A DNA stretch of 10,941 nucleotides from an uncultured Clostridia bacterium. GTDB lineage: Bacteria; Bacillota; Clostridia; Christensenellales; CAG-138. Below the pieces are notes generated by a model. That model did not search any database. It worked only from the letters and a program-made list of their open reading frames with translations, and had not been told where the DNA came from. This document shows positions 1 to 7,543 of this stretch, piece after piece. Numbering within the stretch: position 1 is the stretch's first letter; every line of letters begins with the position of its first letter. Location: assembly GCA_946183765.1 (NCBI GenBank), contig CAMHDC010000021.1, positions 1-10,941 of the forward strand, in the 5' to 3' direction. Position numbers and translations under genes: made by a program.

Positions 1-806
<806 letters not shown>

Positions 807-823
807 GCATAAAGAACCTTGAA

Positions 824-851
824 AGGGGAGCCTGAACAGGCTCCTCTTTTT
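824..851 (+). terminator. Intrinsic terminator after groEL
   Basis: The arms AGGGGAGCCT (824-833) and AGGCTCCTCT (838-847) form a 10-bp stem with one G-U pair and a GAAC tetraloop. The stem is followed at once by a T run (847-851). It lies 18 bases after the groEL stop and before the promoter of the next gene, so it should end the groEL transcript. Confidence 0.9.
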
Positions 852-908
852 GCACTTGAAAAACGGCATTGTTCACAGAACGTTCAAGGGGGGAGAGGAG
901 CGGCGCTC

Positions 909-938
909 TTGCAATAAAAGCGCGGAATGATGTATGAT
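909..938 (+). promoter_or_regulatory. Probable sigma-A promoter for the beta-propeller gene
   Basis: TTGCAA (909-914) and TATGAT (933-938) are separated by 18 bases, giving a predicted start of transcription near 945 and a leader of about 20 bases before the ATG at 966. The site lies between the groEL terminator and the next gene. It also argues against an in-frame upstream ATG at 927, which falls between the two promoter boxes. Confidence 0.65.
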
Positions 939-965
939 ACTGTCACAAAAGTTTGGAGGAAAGGT

Positions 966-2822
966 ATGAGCCGACGCAAGACCCGCCGCACGTTTCAACC
1001 ACGGTTCTTTTTGTTCCTGGCGCTGTCCGTAGCGCTGGTGGTGGGCGTCGTGCTGCTTTCTTCGGCCGCTGTGGACTATTTCGAGGAGCGCAAGAAGCAA
1101 AGCGAGCTCGATCTGCCCGTCAGCGCCAGCGCTTCCCCGGAGGCAGGGAACGCCGAGGGGACGGAGGAGCAGCCCTCCGCCGTGGCCCGCAAACAGCGGC
1201 TCAGTATGGACGCCCAGTACACCGTCACCGGCAGTGAAAAGGACGGTCTTGAGTCCTCCGTCCGGGTGAACAACGAGGACAAGGTCCGGGACGCTGCGCC
1301 CCGGGAGATGGGTCTCGCTCTCATCAACAAGGATGCCTACACGGACCTGACCGGCGTCATCACCTACGGCAGCGGTCCCTATCGGGACAGCTTCGCCTTT
1401 GGAACGGCCACCGTCACCCTCAAATCCATGCAGATCACCTGGCAGAGCATCGTGGGGAAACTGGGCGAATACGCCGGTACCTCCTGGACGGGCCAGCCCC
1501 TGCTGGTGAAGTGGAAGCCCGAGGTCCTGCCCACCTTGGGCGTCAGCGACATCTATAAGGCCATGGAGGATTTCATCGAGGTCATTTACCCCTCGGCCGA
1601 CGGCAACATCTACTTTTTCGACCTTCTTTCCGGCGGTCAGACCCGGCAGCCCATCCCCGTGGGCGTGTCCCTGTTCGGCACCGCCTCTCTGGATCCGGAC
1701 GGACGGCCTATGCTCTACGTAGGCGCGGGCCTTATGAAGAAAAACGCCCGGGGCACCGAGGTCAGCTACTATTACGCCATCAATCTGATCACCAACAAGG
1801 TGGAATACGAGTTCGGCGGCCGGGACTATTTCGCTTATCGGAACAAGTGGAACGCTTTCGACGCGAGCCCGCTCATCATCAACGACACGCTGATTCAGCC
1901 AAGCGAAGGCGGCGTGATCTATTTTGTATCCCTGAGGACCAAGTACGACCCGGAGAAGGGGACCATCTCCATCAACCCCGGGGATCGGGTCAAGTACCGT
2001 TACACCGGTCCCAACTATAACGCCAACGACGGCAACGGCAAGCGCTGGTATGGCTTCGAATCCTCGCCCGCCGTATTCCGCAACTACCTTTATATCACCG
2101 ATAACGGCGGTCATCTGCAGTGTATCGACACCGACACGCTGAAGCTCCTTTACGCCGTGGACCTGGGGGGGGACACGGATGCTTCGCCGGTCCTGGAGGA
2201 GGATGGGGCGGCGGGTACCCTGTTCGTATATACCGCCAGCCAGACCAACGTCCAGGCGCCGGACCTGCCTGCAGGCTGGGGGTATGCAACCATGAAGAAG
2301 ATCGACGCTCTGACGGGACGAGTGGTTTGGTCCAAGGATCGCATCTCCTATGTGGGGAACGGGTCCTATAAGAGCGGCTGTCGGGCCACGCCTCACGTGG
2401 GCCGGGGGAACATCAGCAATCTGTTGATCTGCGCCTTTTCCGGGGCGGGCATCCCCGTGGTGGACGAAACCGGCACGGTCAGTTCTTATACCTACGGCGG
2501 ACGGCTGGTGGCTTTCGACAAGGCCGACGGCACGGTGATCTGGTCCATCGAGACCGACGGCAGCGCAGACTACGTTTCCTCGCCCTTGGTGATCTATACG
2601 GACCGGGGCGACGCCTATCTGATCGCCTGCGATCGATCCGGGAAGGTGAACCTTTATGACGCGGCCACCGGCGGCATGGCTCTCTGCTCCTCGTTGGATC
2701 TGGGCGGACGGATCGACTCCACCCCTGCGGCTTTCGGCAACTACCTGGTGGTGGGGACCACGGGCAAGGGGGCGGACGGGACGGAGACAAGTCCTAAGAT
2801 ATATTGCATTAAAGTGGAATGA
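966..2822 (+). CDS. Membrane-anchored PQQ-like beta-propeller protein, function unknown
   Basis: This is a 618-residue protein. The start at 966 is chosen because GGAGG (955-959) sits 6 bases upstream; an earlier in-frame ATG at 927 lies inside the likely promoter. Residues 1-12 are basic (MSRRKTRR), residues about 13-36 are one hydrophobic helix, and a charged, Ser/Ala/Glu-rich stretch follows to about residue 75. This predicts an N-terminal signal anchor with the rest outside the membrane. No lipobox is seen. The C-terminal half carries beta-propeller blades of the PQQ/quinoprotein type: HLQCIDTDTLKLLYAVDLGG from about 383, KIDALTGRVVWSKD from about 445, LVAFDKADGTVIWSIETDG near 510-530, and a last blade with GRIDSTPAAFGNYLVVGTTG from about 580. 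Such domains often act in binding or as scaffolds rather than as PQQ enzymes, and no dehydrogenase active site is recognised. It appears to be a single-gene unit with its own promoter and terminator. The fold is likely; the job is unknown. Confidence 0.85.
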   Translation: MSRRKTRRTFQPRFFLFLALSVALVVGVVLLSSAAVDYFEERKKQSELDLPVSASASPEAGNAEGTEEQPSAVARKQRLSMDAQYTVTGSEKDGLESSVRVNNEDKVRDAAPREMGLALINKDAYTDLTGVITYGSGPYRDSFAFGTATVTLKSMQITWQSIVGKLGEYAGTSWTGQPLLVKWKPEVLPTLGVSDIYKAMEDFIEVIYPSADGNIYFFDLLSGGQTRQPIPVGVSLFGTASLDPDGRPMLYVGAGLMKKNARGTEVSYYYAINLITNKVEYEFGGRDYFAYRNKWNAFDASPLIINDTLIQPSEGGVIYFVSLRTKYDPEKGTISINPGDRVKYRYTGPNYNANDGNGKRWYGFESSPAVFRNYLYITDNGGHLQCIDTDTLKLLYAVDLGGDTDASPVLEEDGAAGTLFVYTASQTNVQAPDLPAGWGYATMKKIDALTGRVVWSKDRISYVGNGSYKSGCRATPHVGRGNISNLLICAFSGAGIPVVDETGTVSSYTYGGRLVAFDKADGTVIWSIETDGSADYVSSPLVIYTDRGDAYLIACDRSGKVNLYDAATGGMALCSSLDLGGRIDSTPAAFGNYLVVGTTGKGADGTETSPKIYCIKVE

Positions 2823-2840
2823 CAGGGACACAGTAATCAT

Positions 2841-2869
2841 AGCCTTTCCCAAAAGGGGAGGGCTTTTTT
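2841..2869 (+). terminator. Terminator-like hairpin that also contains the feoB-like ribosome binding site
   Basis: AGCCTTTCCC (2841-2850) pairs with GGGGAGGGCT (2855-2864) around an AAAA loop, giving 10 pairs of which two are G-U, followed by six T (2864-2869). It has the form of an intrinsic terminator for the beta-propeller gene. The 3' arm also carries GGGGAGGG (2855-2862), the only good Shine-Dalgarno sequence for the ATG at 2871, and the T run is its spacer. Folding would therefore both end transcription and hide the ribosome binding site of the next gene. No promoter was found between the hairpin and the ATG. Confidence 0.75.
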
Positions 2870-2870
2870 C

Positions 2871-4568
2871 ATGCGCATACTTTTGGTGGGTCAGCCAAAC
2901 TGCGGCAAGACCACCCTGTTCAACCGTCTTACAGGACGACAGGAGCATACGGGAAACCGGGCGGGGGTGACGGTGTCGTGTGCCCGAGGACGGCTCAAAA
3001 AGACAGGAGCGGAGCTGGTGGATCTGCCGGGCCTCTACAGCTTTATCGGTGGCGGGACGGACGAGGCGGCAGCGCGACAGGCAATCCAAACCGAAGGACC
3101 GGACCTCATTTTGAACGTGATTGACAGCACCGCTTTAGCTCGGGGGCTCACCTTGACGCTACAGCTCATTACGCTGAGACGGCCCATGGCGGTACTGCTG
3201 AACATGGCGGACGAAGCCCGAAGGAAGGGCATCCGCATCGACGCTGCAAAGCTGTCCCGCAGGTTGGGTGTGCCCGTGCATCTCGTCAGCGCCCGGACAG
3301 GGGAGGGACTGAACTTTCCCCTGGCGGGAGAGGTCTCCGAAATACTCGTGCCTGACAGTCCGGAGGGACGGTATCGCCTGGCACGGGCGTTGACGAGTGA
3401 CACCGCAGTATGCAGTGACAGTGCTGAAAGACAGACGATGGATCGGCTGCTGTTGCATCCTCTTTGGGGCTTGCCCTGCTTCTTTCTGATTATGGGGACG
3501 GTGTTCCTCATCACGTTTCAATGGGCTGGTCCCTGGCTGAGCCGGGGAATGGACCTGCTGACAGACAAGCTTAGGGACCTGCTTTCGGGCACATCGCTGG
3601 ATGTGCCGGCGATCACGGACGGCCTTTTGAGCAGCGCCGGGTACGTGTTCTCCTTCCTGCCTTTCATTACTGTGCTGTCCCTGTTGCTGACACTGCTGGA
3701 AGACGTGGGGTATCTCCCCAGGGCGGCGTTTCTCCTGGACGGGTGGCTCAAAAAGCTGGGCTTGGACGGCCGCTGCGCCGTACCGCTACTGCTGGGGTTT
3801 GGGTGTACCGTTCCTGCCGTGATGGCCACCCGGACCCTGCCGGAGCAGGGGCTGCGAAAGCGCACGGTCCGACTGCTGCCCTTCGTGCCCTGCTCGGCAA
3901 GGCTCCCCTTCCTGTTGCTGCTGGGCAGCATATTGTTTCGAAATAGGCCCGCGCGAGGCGCGCTGCTGTTCTACGGTCTGAGCCTTCTGGTAGGCGTGGT
4001 CTATGGCTCTCTGACTTCCGCAAAAAAACAAGGCGCTTTCTATCTGGAACTGCCGCCCCTCCGGATCCCCCGCCTGTCGAGCGTGCTCCGGGAGACGGAG
4101 AAGCACCTGGACCACTTTCTCCGACGGGCGGGACTTATCCTCTTGCCCACGTCCTTCCTGCTGTGGACCGCTTCCCATGTGAATATACTCCTTCACCCGG
4201 CCATGTCGGGAGAGGAGAGTCTGTTGTCCGCCCTGGGGCGTTTCCTGCTGCCGCTGTTCCTACCTTTGGGGTTTGAAGACTGGCGGGCGGGGGTGATCCT
4301 CCTGTCCGGGGCGGCAGCAAAGGAATCCATGGCCTCCGCAGCGGCTTTGTTTTTAGGCGAAGGGCTATACCTGAGCCGTCAGCAGACCATCGTCTTAGGC
4401 GTCGTCTCGCTGCTGCTGCCGCCGTGCCTCGGCACTCTGGTGACCGTGAGGGGAGAGTTTGGCGCGAGAGAGGCGGGGAAAATGATACTTCGGCAGCTGG
4501 CCATCGCTTGGACGACCGGCTTCGTTTTGCATTGGCTCCTGCATTTTGCAGGCCTTGTTCTCCGCTGA
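2871..4568 (+). CDS. feoB: FeoB-like GTPase-coupled ferrous iron transporter (compact form)
   Basis: FeoB proteins import Fe2+ through the cytoplasmic membrane using a fused N-terminal GTPase. This 565-residue protein has all five G motifs: G1 GQPNCGKT (7-14), G2 Thr34 in GVTV, G3 DLPG (51-54), G4 NMAD (111-114) and G5 SAR (140-142). The membrane part begins near 191 with DRLLLHPLWG. The two Gate regions are clear: GFGCTVPAVMATRTL (309-323) with PFVPCSARLPF (337-347), and near 479 SGAAAKESMA, followed by a PCLGTLVTVRGEFG block (518-531). Typical FeoB is about 650-770 residues. Here the helical spacer between the GTPase and the first membrane helix is much reduced (about 50 residues) and the C-terminal cytoplasmic extension is absent. 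No feoA or feoC is next to it. The RBS is GGGGAGGG, 8 bases upstream, inside a hairpin. Codon use is less biased than in groEL or rpsA. Iron as the metal is inferred from family. Confidence 0.9.
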   Translation: MRILLVGQPNCGKTTLFNRLTGRQEHTGNRAGVTVSCARGRLKKTGAELVDLPGLYSFIGGGTDEAAARQAIQTEGPDLILNVIDSTALARGLTLTLQLITLRRPMAVLLNMADEARRKGIRIDAAKLSRRLGVPVHLVSARTGEGLNFPLAGEVSEILVPDSPEGRYRLARALTSDTAVCSDSAERQTMDRLLLHPLWGLPCFFLIMGTVFLITFQWAGPWLSRGMDLLTDKLRDLLSGTSLDVPAITDGLLSSAGYVFSFLPFITVLSLLLTLLEDVGYLPRAAFLLDGWLKKLGLDGRCAVPLLLGFGCTVPAVMATRTLPEQGLRKRTVRLLPFVPCSARLPFLLLLGSILFRNRPARGALLFYGLSLLVGVVYGSLTSAKKQGAFYLELPPLRIPRLSSVLRETEKHLDHFLRRAGLILLPTSFLLWTASHVNILLHPAMSGEESLLSALGRFLLPLFLPLGFEDWRAGVILLSGAAAKESMASAAALFLGEGLYLSRQQTIVLGVVSLLLPPCLGTLVTVRGEFGAREAGKMILRQLAIAWTTGFVLHWLLHFAGLVLR

Positions 4569-4620
4569 AAGGGGCCAAATCCGGAAAAAACCAAAATGAT
4601 TTTGCAGCCCGCCCCTTTCA
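4566..4620. repeat. Perfect 10-bp inverted repeat after the feoB-like gene
   Basis: TGAAAGGGGC (4566-4575) and GCCCCTTTCA (4611-4620) are exact reverse complements separated by 35 bases. The left arm includes the TGA stop of the feoB-like gene. The loop holds a second small palindrome, CAAAATGATTTTG (4592-4604). There is no T run right after the right arm (CTCTTGCATTTT follows), so this is a poor intrinsic terminator; it may be a weak terminator or a 3'-end structure. Confidence 0.6.
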
Positions 4621-4623
4621 CTC

Positions 4624-4652
4624 TTGCATTTTCGGCACATATGGAGTAACAT
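4624..4652 (+). promoter_or_regulatory. Candidate promoter for the surE-rpiR-yhiN-cmk-plsC-ispH/rpsA operon
   Basis: TTGCAT (4624-4629) and TAACAT (4647-4652) are 17 bases apart in an AT-rich gap, with the surE ATG at 4678. A perfect TATAAT also occurs at 4662-4667, but it lacks a good -35 at the right distance and would start transcription almost at the start codon. A promoter in this gap is likely; which boxes are used is less sure. Confidence 0.5.
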
Positions 4653-4677
4653 ACAAATATATATAATGGAGATGATA

Positions 4678-5466
4678 ATGAAACTGCTTCTGACGAATGA
4701 CGACGGCATCCTGTCCCCGGGCATGGGAGCGTTGCTGGACGAGCTGGGGCCGGATTATCAATTGTTCGTGTCAGCGCCTGACCGCCAGCGCAGCGCCGCC
4801 GGAGCATCCATGACGATCCGGGCGGAGCTGTACGCATCGCCGCATGTTTTCCCGGATCATCCGGAGGTGTCGGCCTACGCTGTGTCCGGTACGCCGGTGG
4901 ACTGTGTGCGGCTTGGCTTCGGCCGCCTGTTTCCCCAGCCTGACGCGGTGATTTCCGGGATCAACCTGGGGCCCAACCGGGGCACAGACGTGCTCTATTC
5001 CGGTACCTGCAGTGCGGCCCAGGAGGCGGCCGTCCACGGGTATCCCGCTTTGGCCGTGTCCCTGGACGGGCGGCACGATCGTCCCTTCGTCCACTTTGAA
5101 ACGGCGGCGATGCTGGCGCGCCGGGGCCTGGACCTTTTACAGAGGAAGCCGCTGCCCTTCGGCGGCTACTACAGCATCAACGTGCCGGACCTGCCCCTTT
5201 TTGAGCTGAAGGGCATCCGCTACGGGCATCTGGGGAAGGTGCTCTATGAGGCGGCCTATGAGGAGCGTAGAGACCGGGAGGGCCGACTGGTGTACTATGA
5301 ATGCGGCGGGCGTATTCCAAACGGAGACGCGTTTCGGGACACGGACGAATACTGGCTGGAACGGGGTTACGCCACCGTGACGGCTTTGGGATATGACTGC
5401 GCCGTCCCCCTTTCGGAGGCGGAAGAAGAGGAAATCACGGGACCATTGAAAGGTATACTGCCATGA
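4678..5466 (+). CDS. surE: 5'/3'-nucleotidase SurE
   Basis: SurE is a cytoplasmic metal-dependent phosphatase that hydrolyses nucleoside 5'- and 3'-monophosphates. The start at 4678 has GGAG (4668-4671) six bases upstream and gives the canonical N-terminus MKLLLTNDDG; in-frame ATGs at 4666 and 4672 would add a few residues and overlap the Shine-Dalgarno sequence. The protein has 262 residues, normal for the family. Metal ligands expected from family structures are present: Asp8-Asp9 in TNDDG, Ser39 in APDRQRSA, and Asn96 in SGINLGPNRGTDVLYSGT (93-110). The usual AAxEG after this block reads AAQEA here, a small departure. It is the first gene of the tight cluster, and its stop overlaps the next start as ATGA (5463-5466). 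A role in nucleotide homeostasis is consistent with cmk further down, but joint regulation is inferred from layout only. Confidence 0.95.
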   Translation: MKLLLTNDDGILSPGMGALLDELGPDYQLFVSAPDRQRSAAGASMTIRAELYASPHVFPDHPEVSAYAVSGTPVDCVRLGFGRLFPQPDAVISGINLGPNRGTDVLYSGTCSAAQEAAVHGYPALAVSLDGRHDRPFVHFETAAMLARRGLDLLQRKPLPFGGYYSINVPDLPLFELKGIRYGHLGKVLYEAAYEERRDREGRLVYYECGGRIPNGDAFRDTDEYWLERGYATVTALGYDCAVPLSEAEEEEITGPLKGILP

Positions 5467-6326
5467 ATAACCTGTTGAACGAGATCCAAAAGCGGCTGCC
5501 CAGCCTTTCCAAGGGCCAGCAGCGCATCGCCAACTTCATCACCTCCTCCTACGAGCAGGCGGCCTTCATGACTGCCGCCAAGCTGGGGGAGACCGTGGGG
5601 GTGTCCGAATCCACCGTGGTCCGCTTCGCCTATGCTCTGGGTTTGGACGGGTATCCCGCCCTCCAGGATCGGATGCAGGAGATGGTCCTGGGCCGCCTTA
5701 CCTCCGTGCAGCGGGCGCAGCTCGCCTCCGGAATCAAGAAGAACGAGGTGTTCAAGACCGTTCTCAACACCGACATGAATTCCATCCGCACCACCATGGA
5801 GATGGCGGACGAGGAGCAGTTCGAGGAGGCGGTGGAGACCATCCTGAACGCCCGGAAGGTCTATGTGCTGGGACTTCGGTCCGCCATGCCTCTGGCCATG
5901 TTCCTGGCCTATTATCTTGACTATATCTGCGGGAACGTGATTACCTTTTCCGCCAACCTCCAGGACCTCAGGGAAACCATGGTCCGCATGGACGATCGGG
6001 ACGCTTTCATCTGCATCAGCTTTCCCCGGTACAGCACCCGCACCGCCGAGGCCATGGCCTATGCCAAGTCCCGGGGGGCCAAGACCATCGCCCTTACAGA
6101 CAAGCTGGATTCCCCCATCGGCGCCATGGCGGACGTGATCTTGCTGGCGAAGTCCGATATGGCCTCCTTTGCCGATTCCCTGACCGCGCCGCTTTCCGTT
6201 ATCAACGCCATCATCGTGGCCGCCGGCCTTCAAAGCGAGAAGGAGGTCCAGGAGCATTTGCGGGAGCTGGAGAACGTGTGGAACCGGGATCAGGTGTATT
6301 TGACCGACGGAGGGGACGGGAAATGA
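5463..6326 (+). CDS. RpiR/MurR-family transcriptional regulator (HTH plus SIS domain)
   Basis: This is a 287-residue regulator with a normal family length. The N-terminal part, about residues 1-75, is the RpiR helix-turn-helix domain; the recognition region is TAAKLGETVGVSESTVVRFA (37-56). The C-terminal part, about 125-260, is a SIS (sugar isomerase) domain that in this family binds phosphosugars. Visible SIS blocks are VYVLGLRSAMPLA (133-145), ISFPRYSTRTAEAMAYAKSR (185-204) and TIALTDKLDSPIG (208-220). The start overlaps the surE stop (ATGA), with GAAAGG (5448-5453) as a moderate ribosome binding site; the end overlaps the flavoprotein start in the same way. No sugar transport or sugar catabolism gene, the usual partner, is in the window, so its ligand and targets are unknown. 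Binding to the 4569-4677 gap (self-regulation of the operon) is a guess. Confidence 0.93.
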   Translation: MNNLLNEIQKRLPSLSKGQQRIANFITSSYEQAAFMTAAKLGETVGVSESTVVRFAYALGLDGYPALQDRMQEMVLGRLTSVQRAQLASGIKKNEVFKTVLNTDMNSIRTTMEMADEEQFEEAVETILNARKVYVLGLRSAMPLAMFLAYYLDYICGNVITFSANLQDLRETMVRMDDRDAFICISFPRYSTRTAEAMAYAKSRGAKTIALTDKLDSPIGAMADVILLAKSDMASFADSLTAPLSVINAIIVAAGLQSEKEVQEHLRELENVWNRDQVYLTDGGDGK

Positions 6327-7543
6327 GCCTTTCCGTAGCTGTCATCGGCGGCGGTGCTGCGGGGCAGATGGCGGCCATCGTCGCCGCCCGAAACGGCCAT
6401 CGGGTCACGCTGCTGGAAAAGAACGAAAAGCTGGGCAAGAAGCTCTACATCACCGGCAAGGGCCGCTGCAACGTGACCAACGATTGCGGGCGGGACGGAT
6501 TCTTTGCCAATGTGATTCGCAACCCCCGCTTCCTCTACAGCGCCTACGCCGCCTTCAGCGAGCGGGATATGATATCCTTTCTGGAGGCGAACGGCTGCCC
6601 GGTAAAGGTGGAGCGGGGCCAGCGGGTTTTTCCTGTGTCGGACAAGTCCAGCGACGTGCAGAAGGCTTTGGATCGAGCGCTGAAAGCGGCGGGCGTCAGT
6701 ATCCGCCTGAACGCGGACGTGCGGGAGATATTGACCCGGGACGGGATCGTGTGCGGCGTACGTACGGATCGGGGCATGGAACCCTATGACCGGGTCGTTC
6801 TGACCACCGGCGGCCTCAGCTATCCGTCCACCGGCTCCACGGGGGCGGGGTTTGAAATGGCGAAATCCCTGGGGCACACGGTGACGCCCCTGTATCCTTC
6901 TTTGGTGCCCCTCGAGACCGTGGAAAGCTGGCCCTTCGCCCTGTCCGGCATCACCTTGAAGAACGTGCGGCTGACGGCGAAAAAGGGCGGTAAAACGATT
7001 TATTCGGAGCAGGGGGAGATGCTGCTGACCCACTTCGGCGTATCGGGGCCTCTTGTGCTTACCGCCTCAGCCTACATCGCCGAGGACCCGGCGGGGACGG
7101 AGCTGTCCATCGATCTGAAGCCCGCTATCCCTGAGGAGGAGCTTCACGCCCGGCTTCAGCGGCTGGTGCAGGAGAACCCCAAAAAGGCGGTGGGCGGGGC
7201 GTTTTCCGGCGTGCTGCCTACAAGGCTCTTGGACGCAGTCTTCGATCAGGCCCGCATCCGGCCCTGGGCTCCCGCCTCCGCCTTTACAAAGGAACAGCGG
7301 CAGGCCCTGGTCAGCGCCCTCAAAGGCATGCCGTTGACCGTCAAGGGAACGCGGCCTTTCTCCGAAGCCGTCGTCACCCGGGGCGGTATCAGCGTGAAGG
7401 AAGTCAAGCCCTCCACCCTGGAATCGAAGTTGGTTTCCGGCCTGTTCCTGGCCGGAGAGATATTGGACGTGGACGCCTTCACCGGCGGCTTCAACTTACA
7501 GATCGCCTGGTCCACAGGCGCATTGGCAGGAGGCAGCGTATGA
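6323..7543 (+). CDS. NAD(P)/FAD-dependent oxidoreductase, YhiN/HI0933 (BaiN-like) family
   Basis: This is a 406-residue flavoprotein. The start at 6323 has GGAGGGG (6309-6315) seven bases upstream and places the Rossmann FAD motif VIGGGAAG (7-14) at the N-terminus as in relatives; an upstream in-frame ATG at 6278 would add 15 residues that overlap the regulator gene. Family signatures are LEKNEKLGKKLYITGKGRCN (31-50) followed by VTN, the TTGGLSYPSTGSTG block in the middle, and near the C-terminus GGISVKEV, GLFLAGEILDVDAFTGGFNL and AWSTGALAG. Members of this family are often labelled BaiN (bile acid reductase) or aminoacetone oxidase, but the true substrate is generally not known. Its place directly before cmk, overlapping by ATGA (7540-7543), suggests a housekeeping role rather than bile acid metabolism. 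The family call is firm; the reaction is not. Confidence 0.93.
   Translation: MSLSVAVIGGGAAGQMAAIVAARNGHRVTLLEKNEKLGKKLYITGKGRCNVTNDCGRDGFFANVIRNPRFLYSAYAAFSERDMISFLEANGCPVKVERGQRVFPVSDKSSDVQKALDRALKAAGVSIRLNADVREILTRDGIVCGVRTDRGMEPYDRVVLTTGGLSYPSTGSTGAGFEMAKSLGHTVTPLYPSLVPLETVESWPFALSGITLKNVRLTAKKGGKTIYSEQGEMLLTHFGVSGPLVLTASAYIAEDPAGTELSIDLKPAIPEEELHARLQRLVQENPKKAVGGAFSGVLPTRLLDAVFDQARIRPWAPASAFTKEQRQALVSALKGMPLTVKGTRPFSEAVVTRGGISVKEVKPSTLESKLVSGLFLAGEILDVDAFTGGFNLQIAWSTGALAGGSV

Noticed and set aside
824..900. CIRCE (HrcA) operator near groEL
   Set aside because: No TTAGCACTC-N9-GAGTGCTAA element is present here; it would be expected upstream of groES, outside the window.
927..965. Longer start at 927 for the beta-propeller protein
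   Set aside because: The ATG at 927 lies between the -35 and -10 boxes of the likely promoter and lacks a ribosome binding site, while 966 has GGAGG at ideal spacing and begins a typical basic signal-anchor end.
873..3089. Antisense open frame of 738 codons opposite the beta-propeller gene
   Set aside because: The + strand gene has a promoter, ribosome binding site and recognisable propeller blades. The antisense translation is rich in Gly, His, Val and Asp without any recognisable domain, and GC-rich third positions naturally leave antisense frames open.
4662..4667. Perfect TATAAT just before surE as the main -10
   Set aside because: There is no good -35 at 16-18 bases upstream, and it would start transcription next to the start codon, cutting off the Shine-Dalgarno sequence. 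It remains a minor possibility.
4624..4677. N-terminal extension of SurE from 4624
   Set aside because: The extension overlaps the promoter region and has no family match; the start at 4678 gives the standard MKLLLTNDDG with a good ribosome binding site.
6278..6322. Earlier start of the flavoprotein at 6278
   Set aside because: It would add 15 charged residues before the Rossmann motif and overlap the regulator gene further; 6323 has GGAGGGG at 7 bases and the ATGA overlap seen elsewhere in the operon.
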